DNA from: Lachnospiraceae bacterium
Lineage (GTDB): Bacteria > Bacillota > Clostridia > Lachnospirales > Lachnospiraceae
Reading direction: 5' to 3'
Length of the DNA stretch: 41,374 bases
Assembly (NCBI GenBank): GCA_029068555.1
Contig: JAIECJ010000012.1
Span: 1 to 41,374, forward strand
A program made the position numbers and the translations under genes. Shown here piece by piece: positions 33,951 through 41,374 of this stretch (position 1 is the stretch's first letter; each line of letters starts with the position of its first letter). Below the pieces are notes generated by a model. The model worked only from the letters and a program-made list of their open reading frames with translations, made no database searches and had not been told where the DNA came from.

Positions 33951-34577
33951 ATGAGTGGATTTTTTAGTATTGATGGCGGATTGTATCGCTTTCTTAGCAA
34001 GTTCTGGGATTTGGTCAAGTTAAATTTTATGTGGCTTTTATTTTCGCTGCCCATCGTCACGATTGGCGCGTCGACAGTTGCAGCTTACAGTGTTGCAATG
34101 AAGATGGTTGATGATGAGGAGGGCTATGTTGCGAGAAGCTTCGTCAGAGCGTTCAGGGCAAATTTAAAACAGGGTACGGTTATGGGGCTGATATTCCTTG
34201 TGGCGACTTATGCCATCTATCTTGACTATGAAATTAACCGAGTGTCCGAGGAAGGTTCCATCATACTGATTGTAGTTGGAATTGTATCAGCATTTGTATA
34301 TGTGACGGCCATGCTGTATGCATTCCCGCTTCTTGCCCGATACGAAAACGGCATTGTCGCAACGATACAGAATTCAATGGAGATTTCAAGAAGATATTTT
34401 GGCAGGACATTGATGATAGCAGCGTTGCTATTTGCCGAGTATGTGATATTTCATTTCAATACGGTTTTGATGTGCTTTGGGCTGTTGTTTGGTGCAGCGT
34501 TTGCGATTTTTACAGTCGCAGCATTTTCCAAGAGAATTTTTCAGGAAATAGAGAAAGAACCGGGGGCGGTAAGATAA
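33951..34577 (+). CDS. YesL-family (DUF624) membrane protein
   Basis: 208 residues with about five hydrophobic helices. It matches the YesL family: an N-terminal GLYRFLSKFWDLVKLNFMWLLFSLPIVTIGAST, then FVRAFRANLKQGTVMGL. These proteins are commonly encoded with YesM/YesN and sugar ABC genes; their exact role is unproven. AAGGAG lies 9 bases before the ATG. The stop codon lies inside the loop of the operon terminator. Confidence 0.9.
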   Translation: MSGFFSIDGGLYRFLSKFWDLVKLNFMWLLFSLPIVTIGASTVAAYSVAMKMVDDEEGYVARSFVRAFRANLKQGTVMGLIFLVATYAIYLDYEINRVSEEGSIILIVVGIVSAFVYVTAMLYAFPLLARYENGIVATIQNSMEISRRYFGRTLMIAALLFAEYVIFHFNTVLMCFGLLFGAAFAIFTVAAFSKRIFQEIEKEPGAVR

Positions 34578-34591
34578 TCCTCCGGTTCTTT
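34554..34591 (+). terminator. Terminator of the sugar ABC operon
   Basis: AAAGAACCGGGGG (34554-34566) pairs with CCTCCGGTTCTTT (34579-34591), 13 bp with one G-U pair; the YesL-like stop codon is in the loop. The A/T end gives a U-rich 3' side. Confidence 0.8.
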
Positions 34592-34600
34592 GCTATAACA

Positions 34601-34628
34601 TGGGCACCCATAGGAAAAGCTTTTCCTA
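34601..34628 (-). terminator. Palindromes at the 3' end of the YesN-type gene
   Basis: TAGGAAAAGCTTTTCCTA (34611-34628) is a perfect 18-bp palindrome including the minus-strand stop codon, followed by TGGG and CCCA (34601-34610). They lie between convergent genes and may terminate minus-strand transcription; the zero-loop geometry makes this uncertain. Confidence 0.4.
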
Positions 34629-36209
34629 CTCGATTACGGTTTCATCCAGTTTTAACTGCTTGCGGTATTCCGCAGGGCTGATACCAACGTATTTCTTAAA
34701 CTTCTTATGGAAATAGTCTACATTTTTATAGCCCACCTGTTCAGACACTTCATATACTTTCATATTTTTCTGCTCGAGAAGCTTTTTGGAATGCTCAATA
34801 CGCCTATGGTCAACATAGGAGTTGAAGTTTTCCCCGATTGCCTTTGTGAAGAGTTTGCCGAGATATGCGCTGTTGTATCCGAAAAGCGGGGCAATGGTTT
34901 CGAGCTTGATATTGTTCTGGTAATTGTTGTCAATGTAATAAAGGATGTCATCAAGGATAGAATCCCTCGGCGAGCTGTCGTTGCTGTCCATTATGGATTT
35001 TACCTGCCCTGAAATGTATAGAATAATCTCATACAGGTAATGGCAGTTGTCAATGTGGTCTATGATGACAGAGTTGGAGGGGAATGACACGCGTGAACTA
35101 TTGTATATTTTATGTATATTTTCCTTTAGCTGAAGGAAAAGGTCCGTGAGAAAAAGCTTGACGGATTCAATGGAGCTGTCCACATTGTAAAGGTATTCTT
35201 CAAGGGAGAAGAATGTAGAGGCAATCTGTTTACGGTTGTTTGCCTGCAGGTAACTTACCAGGGCATCACAGTATTCGTGAAGTTTGTCGTCATGGATCTG
35301 TCTGTTGTGTGAGGTTACGGCGGGCAGTTCTTCATATCCCAGTGTATGCTGACCCTGAATACAGAAAAAGCGTCTCTTTATCAATGTATAGGCTTCCTCA
35401 TAAGAGAGGTAGATTTCATCAAGGTTTTCGACTGGGCGGCCATATGCGAGAAAGAGAGAGTCCATAGGGCTTCCTGCCTGAAACTCTGCCTTTTCATAGT
35501 GGCGCAGAAATTCTTCAAACCGCCTGAGCGCAAAGGATCCTTTTAACAAAATCACATTTTTATTGTTCTCCTCAAAGTGCTCAAAGGAGTGATTTCCGCT
35601 GTTGGTAATATTTAGCAGATCAGCAAAATGATAGCTTTTGTCTTCAGGAGACAAACCGAATTTTTCATAAATCACAACCTGATAGACATCAAAGACAAGC
35701 TCCATGCTTTGGAAGTCTGTGGAGGAGAGACTTGTTATGCCATCTTTCTTCCAGATACCAGTGACCAGTTCGTGAAGAATCACATTTTTGGCTTTTTTGC
35801 GGTAAAGTGCAATATTATCCGATTCTTTGTGCTCCTGTTCCAGACTCTCCTTTATCGTGTTGATGGCATCCAGCAGTTCGTCCTCGTCGATTGGTTTCGT
35901 CAGATAATACTCCACGCCGTAACGGATGGCAGCCTGCGCATAAGAAAAGTCGGAGTACCCGCTCAGGATGATAAACCTGCCGTTATAACCCTGCTCGCGC
36001 GCAATCCGGATGATGTCGATACCAGTAAGCTTCGGCATACGGATGTCCAAAAGAACAAGGCTGGGCTTGTCTTTTAAGATGCAGGAGAGCGCTTCCTCGC
36101 CATTTGCTGCTTCACCGCATAAAGTAAAGCCGAGTTTTTCCCAGTCGAGAATGCATTTGAGCCCATCGCGTATATTTTTTTCATCGTCGGCTATCAATAA
36201 AGTTTCCAT
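34626..36209 (-). CDS. YesN-type response regulator with AraC DNA-binding domain
   Basis: 527 residues from the ATG at 36209 (GGGG 6 bases before); a TTG one codon upstream is rejected. Receiver at 1-120 with D8/D9, phospho-acceptor D55 (LLDIRMP) and K105 (YYLTKP). The middle (about 125-410) is the variable YesN linker domain. The C-terminal AraC/XylS double helix-turn-helix covers about 425-525, including APLFGYNSAYLGKLFTKAIG and VSEQVGYKNVDYFHKKFKKY, ending VGISPAEYRKQ. It is the natural partner of the YesM-type kinase at 27488-29293 and probably activates the two binding-protein/transport units. It is convergent with the ABC operon and divergent from the second binding protein. Confidence 0.96.
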   Translation of the reverse strand: METLLIADDEKNIRDGLKCILDWEKLGFTLCGEAANGEEALSCILKDKPSLVLLDIRMPKLTGIDIIRIAREQGYNGRFIILSGYSDFSYAQAAIRYGVEYYLTKPIDEDELLDAINTIKESLEQEHKESDNIALYRKKAKNVILHELVTGIWKKDGITSLSSTDFQSMELVFDVYQVVIYEKFGLSPEDKSYHFADLLNITNSGNHSFEHFEENNKNVILLKGSFALRRFEEFLRHYEKAEFQAGSPMDSLFLAYGRPVENLDEIYLSYEEAYTLIKRRFFCIQGQHTLGYEELPAVTSHNRQIHDDKLHEYCDALVSYLQANNRKQIASTFFSLEEYLYNVDSSIESVKLFLTDLFLQLKENIHKIYNSSRVSFPSNSVIIDHIDNCHYLYEIILYISGQVKSIMDSNDSSPRDSILDDILYYIDNNYQNNIKLETIAPLFGYNSAYLGKLFTKAIGENFNSYVDHRRIEHSKKLLEQKNMKVYEVSEQVGYKNVDYFHKKFKKYVGISPAEYRKQLKLDETVIE

Positions 36210-36245
36210 CAAATTCCCCGCTCCCTATATGTAATATATATTGAA

Positions 36246-36279
36246 TTGTTCCATAAATTTGATATAGTATAATTATAAT
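36246..36279 (+). promoter_or_regulatory. Promoter region for the second binding lipoprotein
   Basis: TTGTTC (36246-36251), 16-base spacer, TATAAT (36268-36273), with a second TATAAT at 36274-36279. The gap 36210-36358 between divergent genes is very A/T-rich and presumably contains sites for the adjacent AraC-type regulator. Confidence 0.5.
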
Positions 36280-36358
36280 AAAAAATAGTTTTTAAATGTT
36301 TAATAATAGTATAAGTGAGTAAAATAGGATTGTCAATCCAGGAAGAGAGTGGTTGAAA

Positions 36359-38098
36359 ATGAATAAAAAACAACGATACCGAATTACGTCAATTTGTCTT
36401 TTGGTGGTATGCTGTTTGAATTTCTCCGGTTGTGCCGGCATGAGGGGAAATGCTGGCTATCTGACAGCGCTGAATGCAAACGATTGTCCATATAAGGAAT
36501 TTATTGTCGTGGATGTATTTGATTTTTCTGCGAATTATCAAGGAATTCAGTCAGGATGGTTTGGGGAAGTAGTCAGAAAGAAGTTTAATATGGAATTGAA
36601 TATTATAGCGCCCAATATGACCAAAGGCGGGGACACTCTTTTTGAAGTGCGCGTAGCAGCAGGTAACCTGGGTGACCTTATCATATGCAAAGGCGTGAAT
36701 GGCCAGTTGCAGGAACTGGTAAATGCAGGGCTGATATACAACATGGAAGATGAATTGCAGGGAAAAAATATTATGCGTTATCAGGATGCAATTGAGAATC
36801 TAAATAGTAGTGTAGAACAAGACGGGATCTACGCAATTCCGTCTCAAGTGTCGGCCAATGGATTCGATGTGCCGAGTGAGGGAGTTGAACCTGTATATGG
36901 ACCTTATATCCGCTGGGATTTGTATAAACAGCTGGGATATCCTGAGGTAGATACATTAGAAGACCTTCTGCCTGTGTTAAAACAGATGCAGGAGCGATAT
37001 CCGGCTGCGGAAAATGGTGCAAAAACCTATGGTTTTTCTTTTTTTAAGGACTGGGATGACAACATGATGAACGCAATCAAACAGCCCTGCTGCATGTATG
37101 GATATGATGAATATGGAGTGGTGCTTGCAAAGGCGGATGGATCAGACTACCAGAGTATTATTGAGGATGACTCAGTATATGTGCGTATGTTGAAGTTTTT
37201 CTATGAGGCAAATCAAATGGGACTGATTGATCCGAAGTCGGCAAATCAAAACTATGATCAGTGCTTCGAAAAGTATAGGGATGGGCAGATTTTTTTCTCG
37301 CCCTGGCCGTGGCTTGGGAAATCCGCCTTCAATACAATTTCCAACGTGGAGCAGGGTAAGGGGTTTATGGTGGCGCCTGTCAAGGATATGCAGATTTATT
37401 CATATGGGTGTTATCCATATGGAAACCAGAACAGTATCATAGCAGTCGGTTCGCAGTCTGCGGATCCAGAGAGGCTTGTGGATTTTATTGACTGGCTTTA
37501 CTCTGAAGAGGGCATCATGTTAAACGGAGCCAGTCTCTCCGGGGCCGCAGCAGGACCTGAGGGACTGACATGGGAAATGAAAGAAGATGGTCCCAGCCTT
37601 ACGGATTTTGGCAGAGAAGCTTTACTAAATGGAGGTGAAGTTGAAATGCCGGCGGAATATGGCGGAGGAACATGGGAATCAGGAATTTCAGCACTGAATT
37701 ATAAGGCTGTGGTACAGTGCGAAAAAAATGATAGAGGATTTCACTATTATTATGAACTATGGGACAGTGTGAGGGCGCTTGACACATCTGTGCTTGTCGA
37801 AGACTGGAGGAAAAAAATGAATGCAGATACTACGATGGAGTATCTGGAGAAAAACGATATGCTCCTGGTTGCGCCGGGAATGCTGTATACTGCTTCAGTG
37901 GAGACGGCGGAACAGACAGCGATACGCTACCAGTGCAAACGTGCAATACAAAATTATTCGTGGGAAATGGTGTTTGCTCCTGACAGTCAGCGTTTTGAAG
38001 AACTTTTGGACGAGATGCAGGCGACAGTCAAAAGTTATGGATATGATGTGATTTTGGAATATGACATGACACATGCGAAAATAAAAAGTCAGTTCTGA
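36359..38098 (+). CDS. Second extracellular solute-binding lipoprotein
   Basis: 579 residues from the ATG at 36359, behind GGAAGAGAG; a TTG two codons earlier is less likely. The lipoprotein signal ends FSGC with C25 lipidated. It is clearly paralogous to the product of 32043-33875: both contain GWF followed by an [FI]xxKFN-type segment, DLYKQ[LI]G, LKQM and F[FK]KDWD, and a similar C-terminal layout (EDWRKKMNADTTMEYL against QEWRADMGVDSYTEYM). It lacks the long T/D-rich linker of the first. It is transcribed away from the YesN-type gene with its own promoter. It may feed the same permeases a different sugar or act as a sensor subunit; both are inference. Confidence 0.93.
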   Translation: MNKKQRYRITSICLLVVCCLNFSGCAGMRGNAGYLTALNANDCPYKEFIVVDVFDFSANYQGIQSGWFGEVVRKKFNMELNIIAPNMTKGGDTLFEVRVAAGNLGDLIICKGVNGQLQELVNAGLIYNMEDELQGKNIMRYQDAIENLNSSVEQDGIYAIPSQVSANGFDVPSEGVEPVYGPYIRWDLYKQLGYPEVDTLEDLLPVLKQMQERYPAAENGAKTYGFSFFKDWDDNMMNAIKQPCCMYGYDEYGVVLAKADGSDYQSIIEDDSVYVRMLKFFYEANQMGLIDPKSANQNYDQCFEKYRDGQIFFSPWPWLGKSAFNTISNVEQGKGFMVAPVKDMQIYSYGCYPYGNQNSIIAVGSQSADPERLVDFIDWLYSEEGIMLNGASLSGAAAGPEGLTWEMKEDGPSLTDFGREALLNGGEVEMPAEYGGGTWESGISALNYKAVVQCEKNDRGFHYYYELWDSVRALDTSVLVEDWRKKMNADTTMEYLEKNDMLLVAPGMLYTASVETAEQTAIRYQCKRAIQNYSWEMVFAPDSQRFEELLDEMQATVKSYGYDVILEYDMTHAKIKSQF

Positions 38099-38199
38099 TG
38101 CAGCATATTATGCCGAACAAATCTTTATATGTAAGGCAGGAGATTGAACTGCAGCAATTGATGACAACGTATCAGATGGAGATTTGGACAAGTAAAATG

Positions 38200-38230
38200 T
38201 TGTGATTTTTAACTGACGGGGTAATATAAT
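38200..38230 (+). promoter_or_regulatory. Candidate promoter for the PPK2 gene
   Basis: A perfect TATAAT at 38225-38230 lies 28 bases before the start codon; the best -35, TTGTGA at 38200-38205, has a long 19-base spacer. The rest of 38099-38257 shows no convincing feature. Confidence 0.45.
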
Positions 38231-38257
38231 CAAAGTGTTGAGAAAGGGGCTGATAAA

Positions 38258-39739
38258 ATGCTGGAAAAAATTGATTTAACAAAAAAACTTGATAAAAAGG
38301 TGTACAGAGAACGCATGGATGAACTGGAACCCCGAATTGCTTTTTTGCAGAGAGAGATGAAAAGCAAAGGGGTTCCGGTGATAATTGTATTTGAAGGATT
38401 TGACGCAGCCGGAAAAGGGACGCAGATTAACAGGCTGATACAGACCCTTGACCCGAGAGGGTTTACAGTATATTCCACGGACGCGGCGACAAAGGAGGAA
38501 CGGCTGCATCCGTTTCTGTGGCGCTTCTGGACAAAAACGCCGGAAAAGGGACGCATTGCAGTGTTTGACAGAAGTTGGTACCGCAAGCTTCTGGTAGACC
38601 GATATGAGAAAGAAACTTCCAAAAAGGAGGTTCCGATAATACTGGATGATATTAATGTTTTTGAGAAGCAGTTGACGGACGGGGGAACGCTGATAATTAA
38701 ATTTTTCCTTGACATATCAAAACGCGAACAGAAAAAGCGTTTTAAGAAGCTGTTGGATAACAAGTCGACAAAATGGAGGGTGACAGCAGAAGATTTGGAC
38801 AGGAACAAACATTTTGACGATTATTTCAAGATGGCGGATGAGATGCTGATAAAGACAGACAGCGAGTATGCGCCATGGACAATCATAGAGGCGGAGGACG
38901 ACAATTATGCCACAATTAAGATACTTTCAAAGGTAGAACATATTTTAGAGGAGCGATATAAAAAGGAATGCCAGGTGAAAGAGGAGGAAATTGACGGCAG
39001 ATTTGACAATGCGGATTGGAATAAAAGTGTACTCAAAAAAGCTGATCTTTCAAAAAAACTCGGAAGAAAAGAATATGACAGGAGGCTGTCTGAACTACAA
39101 AAAAAACTCCGTTATCTTCATAGTGAGCTTTATGCCAGAAGAATTGCTGTGGTGCTTGCTTTTGAGGGATGGGATGCAGGGGGGAAAGGCGGGGCAATTA
39201 AAAGACTTACAAGGGCGCTGGACCCAAGAGGTTATACGGTAAATCCGACCAGCTCCCCTAATGACATTGAGCGGGCGCATCATTATCTATGGCGTTTTTG
39301 GACAAAAATGCCGAAGGATGGCCACATAGCCATTTTTGACCGGACATGGTATGGCAGAGTTATGGTGGAACGTATCGAGGGATACTGCACTACACTGGAT
39401 TGGCAGCGTGCATACAGGGAGATGAACCAGATGGAGAGCCAGCTGGTTCATCATGGTGCAGTTGTGCTGAAATTCTGGCTTCATATTGATAAAGAGGAAC
39501 AGGCAAAGCGTTTTAAGGACAGGCAGGAAAATCCGGAAAAAAGCTGGAAGATTACAGATGAGGACTGGAGGAACCGGGAAAAGTGGGATTTGTATGAGAA
39601 AGCTGTTGATGAGATGATAGTAAAGACATCTACATCAGAGGCACCCTGGATTATTGTGGAGGGAAATGATAAGTATTACGCGCGCATCAAAGTTCTTGAA
39701 ACGGTGGTGAATGCACTGGAAAAAAGATTGAAGATGTAA
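38258..39739 (+). CDS. pap: Polyphosphate:AMP phosphotransferase (tandem PPK2 domains)
   Basis: 493 residues with two PPK2 domains in tandem, the architecture of polyphosphate:AMP phosphotransferases, which make ADP from AMP using polyphosphate. Domain 1 (about 1-235) has Walker A GFDAAGKGTQ, the lid RLHPFLWRFWTKTPEKG and Walker B VFDRSWYRKLLVDR. Domain 2 (about 255-490) has GWDAGGKGGA, ERAHHYLWRFWTKMPKDG and IFDRTWYGRVMVER. Both keep the basic and acidic residues expected for catalysis, so neither is obviously dead. The enzyme is cytoplasmic. AAAGGGG precedes the ATG. It is monocistronic by spacing. Confidence 0.95.
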   Translation: MLEKIDLTKKLDKKVYRERMDELEPRIAFLQREMKSKGVPVIIVFEGFDAAGKGTQINRLIQTLDPRGFTVYSTDAATKEERLHPFLWRFWTKTPEKGRIAVFDRSWYRKLLVDRYEKETSKKEVPIILDDINVFEKQLTDGGTLIIKFFLDISKREQKKRFKKLLDNKSTKWRVTAEDLDRNKHFDDYFKMADEMLIKTDSEYAPWTIIEAEDDNYATIKILSKVEHILEERYKKECQVKEEEIDGRFDNADWNKSVLKKADLSKKLGRKEYDRRLSELQKKLRYLHSELYARRIAVVLAFEGWDAGGKGGAIKRLTRALDPRGYTVNPTSSPNDIERAHHYLWRFWTKMPKDGHIAIFDRTWYGRVMVERIEGYCTTLDWQRAYREMNQMESQLVHHGAVVLKFWLHIDKEEQAKRFKDRQENPEKSWKITDEDWRNREKWDLYEKAVDEMIVKTSTSEAPWIIVEGNDKYYARIKVLETVVNALEKRLKM

Positions 39740-39771
39740 ATTGTGAATTGGGATAATTTGCAGATGTCATA

Positions 39772-39800
39772 ACATATATTTTTATGGAGCCTTATATAAT
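39772..39800 (+). promoter_or_regulatory. Candidate promoter for the second carboxypeptidase
   Basis: TATAAT at 39795-39800, 18 bases before the ATG at 39818, without a recognisable -35. The closeness to the start codon leaves only a very short leader, so an upstream promoter is also possible. Confidence 0.3.
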
Positions 39801-39817
39801 AGGGAAGATAAAAATTT

Positions 39818-41092
39818 ATGAAAAATAGAATCTTTTTTCCGCATTTTGCTAAGACGGTAGCAGCAGTTGTTATGATAATAACAGTATTCTTTGCGCAGCC
39901 GCCGTTAAACGTTCAGGCTGACGAGCCAAATATCAGACTTTATGCGAAAGCTGCGGTGCTCATGGATGCAGATTCGGGCAGAGTACTGTATGACCACTGT
40001 GGCGACGAGCAGCTTGCCATGGCAAGCACCACGAAGATTATGACTCTTATTGTGACACTGGAAAATGCCAGTCTGGAGGATACCGTGACAGTGTCCTCCT
40101 ATGCAGCTTCCATGCCGCCAGTGCATCTGGGGATGCGAAACGGGGAACAATACCGCTTAAAGGATTTATTGTTGTCTCTTATGCTGGAATCGCACAATGA
40201 CTCCGCTGTTGCGATTGCGGAGCATGTAGGCGGGGATGTAGAACAGTTTGCAGCGCTCATGAACCACAAAGCCGCAGAGATAGGCTGTGAAAATACATAT
40301 TATATAACCCCGAATGGACTAGATGCGGCCAAAGATGAAAAATTTCATTCGACAACAGCAAGGGATTTGGCACTGGTTATGGCATACTGTGTCACGAAGT
40401 CCCCACAGAAAGAGACCTTTCTGGAAATTACAAGGACACCAAACCATTCCTTTACAGATATTTCAGGCAAGAGAAGTTTTTCCTGTGTAAACCACAATGC
40501 ATTCCTGAATATGATGACGGGGGCGCTTTCAGGGAAGACAGGTTTCACTGCAAAAGCAGGGTACTGCTATGTCGGAGCGCTCAGACGAGACGGAAAAACA
40601 TTTGTGGTGGCGCTTCTGGCATGCGGCTGGCCAAACCACAAGACATACAAATGGAGCGATACAAGAGCGCTTATGGAGTATGGGCTGACTAACTACAATT
40701 ATCGCAGTTTTGATGAGATTGAGATTCCTGCTGCAACATTGGATAAGGTAGTTGTAAGCAATGGACAGACTGGAAAAATAGGTGAAAAAATATATATGCC
40801 GGTAGAAATAGAAGCAGATGAGACAGGAGCGGGAAAAGCAAATGACGGGCTTTTAATGCGTGAGGACGAGAAGGTGACCATTACACTGCAGAAAGTGAAA
40901 GCTCTTACTGCACCAGTGCGGAAGGGGCAGAAGATAGGATATTTAAGTTACATGGTTGGCAATAAGGAATGGAAGCGTGTATGCCTTGTGACAACAGAAG
41001 ATATTAAGGCAGTTGACTTTAAGTGGTGTATTCGCCAGGTGGTGCAGAAGTGGCTTTTCGGTGACTGTCCGGACGCCAATGCAGATGGTTGA
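39818..41092 (+). CDS. D-alanyl-D-alanine carboxypeptidase (peptidase S11, second copy)
   Basis: 424 residues. The signal peptide has the core VAAVVMIITVFFA and likely cleavage near residue 34 (VQA). S11 motifs are S70-T-T-K73, S125-H-N127 and K240-T-G242. The SHN form of the second motif and the insert CVTKSPQKETFLEITRTPNHSF resemble DacF/DacB-like, sometimes sporulation-linked, members rather than the SGN-type enzyme at 21765-22994; the assignment to sporulation is only a suggestion. A C-terminal beta domain and a helix (FKWCIRQVVQKWLFGD) would anchor it to the membrane. The ribosome site is weak (GGGAAG, 13 bases away). Confidence 0.94.
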   Translation: MKNRIFFPHFAKTVAAVVMIITVFFAQPPLNVQADEPNIRLYAKAAVLMDADSGRVLYDHCGDEQLAMASTTKIMTLIVTLENASLEDTVTVSSYAASMPPVHLGMRNGEQYRLKDLLLSLMLESHNDSAVAIAEHVGGDVEQFAALMNHKAAEIGCENTYYITPNGLDAAKDEKFHSTTARDLALVMAYCVTKSPQKETFLEITRTPNHSFTDISGKRSFSCVNHNAFLNMMTGALSGKTGFTAKAGYCYVGALRRDGKTFVVALLACGWPNHKTYKWSDTRALMEYGLTNYNYRSFDEIEIPAATLDKVVVSNGQTGKIGEKIYMPVEIEADETGAGKANDGLLMREDEKVTITLQKVKALTAPVRKGQKIGYLSYMVGNKEWKRVCLVTTEDIKAVDFKWCIRQVVQKWLFGDCPDANADG

Positions 41093-41095
41093 GAT

Positions 41096-41168
41096 GCATC
41101 AAGCCATCGCGAAGCGATTATGCATGGCTTGATGCCTGTAACAGGAAGCCGAAGGCTGAACTGTTACA
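41096..41168 (+). repeat. Two tandem extragenic palindromes after the carboxypeptidase gene
   Basis: First: GCATCAAGCCAT (41096-41107) with ATGGCTTGATGC (41124-41135), enclosing TCGC-GAA-GCGA. Second: TGTAACAG (41137-41144) with CTGTTACA (41161-41168), enclosing GCC-GAA-GGC. Both are nested stems with GAA loops. They follow the stop codon by a few bases and may end or protect the transcript, although a U-tract is missing. Confidence 0.65.
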
Positions 41169-41216
41169 AAAAGTGAGTGAAAAACAAAAAAATTACTAGG
41201 CGTATAGAATAATATA

Positions 41217-41225
41217 TGTTATACT
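41217..41225 (+). promoter_or_regulatory. Extended -10 promoter candidate for the last gene
   Basis: TG at 41217-41218 and TATACT at 41220-41225 form an extended -10; no -35 is evident. It would give a leader of about 100 bases containing the hairpin at 41234-41273. Confidence 0.35.
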
Positions 41226-41233
41226 AAAATAGA

Positions 41234-41273
41234 CGTAATTTTCATATAATAGATGCATTATATGAAAATTGCG
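41234..41273 (+). promoter_or_regulatory. Long A/T-rich dyad upstream of the last gene
   Basis: AATTTTCATATAAT (41237-41250) and ATTATATGAAAATT (41257-41270) are exact reverse complements around AGATGC; CGT and GCG extend the stem to 17 pairs with one G-U. It could be an operator (a TATAAT lies in the left arm) or an mRNA leader hairpin. Confidence 0.5.
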
Positions 41274-41334
41274 CAAAAAGTGTTATTTTATTTATTTAAA
41301 AGTAATTAAAAAATATAAAAATGGAGGTCATAAA

Positions 41335-41374
41335 ATGAGTACTACTTCAAGTTTGGCAAGTAAAAGAATTGAAT
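41335..41374 (+). CDS. Start of an unidentified gene, cut by the window edge
   Basis: ATG at 41335 with an ideal GGAGGT (41323-41328) 6 bases upstream. Only 13 codons are visible: MSTTSSLASKRIE. The Ser/Thr-rich start recalls N-termini of flagellar hook-associated proteins such as FliD in related bacteria, but this is far too little sequence to assign. Confidence 0.7.
   Translation, partial: MSTTSSLASKRIE

Noticed and set aside
38098-38205. 35-codon open frame starting at the stop of the second binding lipoprotein
   Set aside because: It overlaps the stop as TGATG but has no ribosome site, no recognisable motif and ends at the likely promoter of the next gene.
1-41374. CRISPR arrays, tRNA or rRNA genes
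   Set aside because: No regularly spaced repeats and no cloverleaf or rRNA-like segments were seen on reading.

Overview
The window reads as chromosomal DNA of a low-to-moderate GC Gram-positive anaerobe of the Clostridia, most likely a Lachnospiraceae member. The main reasons are the gene order era-yqzL-recO and scpA-scpB, a single-chain glycyl-tRNA synthetase, strong GGAGG-type ribosome sites, a very large 2-hydroxyacyl-CoA dehydratase activase-like protein, and a YesM/YesN/YesL sugar-transport locus. The genus cannot be fixed from the sequence alone. No tRNA, rRNA, CRISPR array, prophage or complete transposase gene is visible.

Layout. 1-3.6 kb: the 3' part of a CheY-type receiver protein, a small coiled-coil gene behind a perfect 20-bp palindrome, asnS, a cluster of three hairpins and a small orphan gene. 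3.66-8.04 kb (minus strand): the activase-like giant. 8.2-10.8 kb: an accessory pocket with a catalytically dead-looking rhomboid-like membrane protein, a degenerate sigma-70-like protein and an orphan gene, dotted with at least four copies or remnants of one miniature inverted-repeat element with apparent TA target sites. 10.8-25.4 kb: core housekeeping (M16C peptidase, era, yqzL, recO, a lipoprotein, glyQS, alaS, rpsU, a CmpB-type membrane protein, a D,D-carboxypeptidase, a metallophosphoesterase, scpA, scpB). rpsU and yqzL are short genes that are easy to miss.

25.4-38.1 kb is the signalling and sugar-transport part. A TetR-type DNA-binding protein fused to a C-terminal Hpt phosphotransfer domain is followed by a stand-alone receiver, uridine kinase and a YesM-type sensor kinase. 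Then comes a carbohydrate ABC importer (permease with an unusual extra N-terminal membrane region, second permease, lipoprotein binding protein, YesL). The matching YesN-type AraC response regulator lies on the opposite strand, divergent from a second, paralogous binding lipoprotein. No ATPase or glycoside hydrolase is encoded here, so a shared ATPase is presumably used and the sugar is unknown. 38.2-41.1 kb holds a two-domain PPK2 polyphosphate:AMP phosphotransferase and a second D,D-carboxypeptidase. The window closes with extragenic palindromes and the first 13 codons of another gene.

The most notable items are the TetR-Hpt fusion with its adjacent lone receiver, the miniature-element cluster that supplies a stop codon to a neighbouring gene, a terminator-like hairpin that pairs with the scpA ribosome site and overlaps a candidate promoter, the degenerate sigma factor, and the inactive rhomboid-like protein. 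All functional statements are from reading the sequence; no database search was run.
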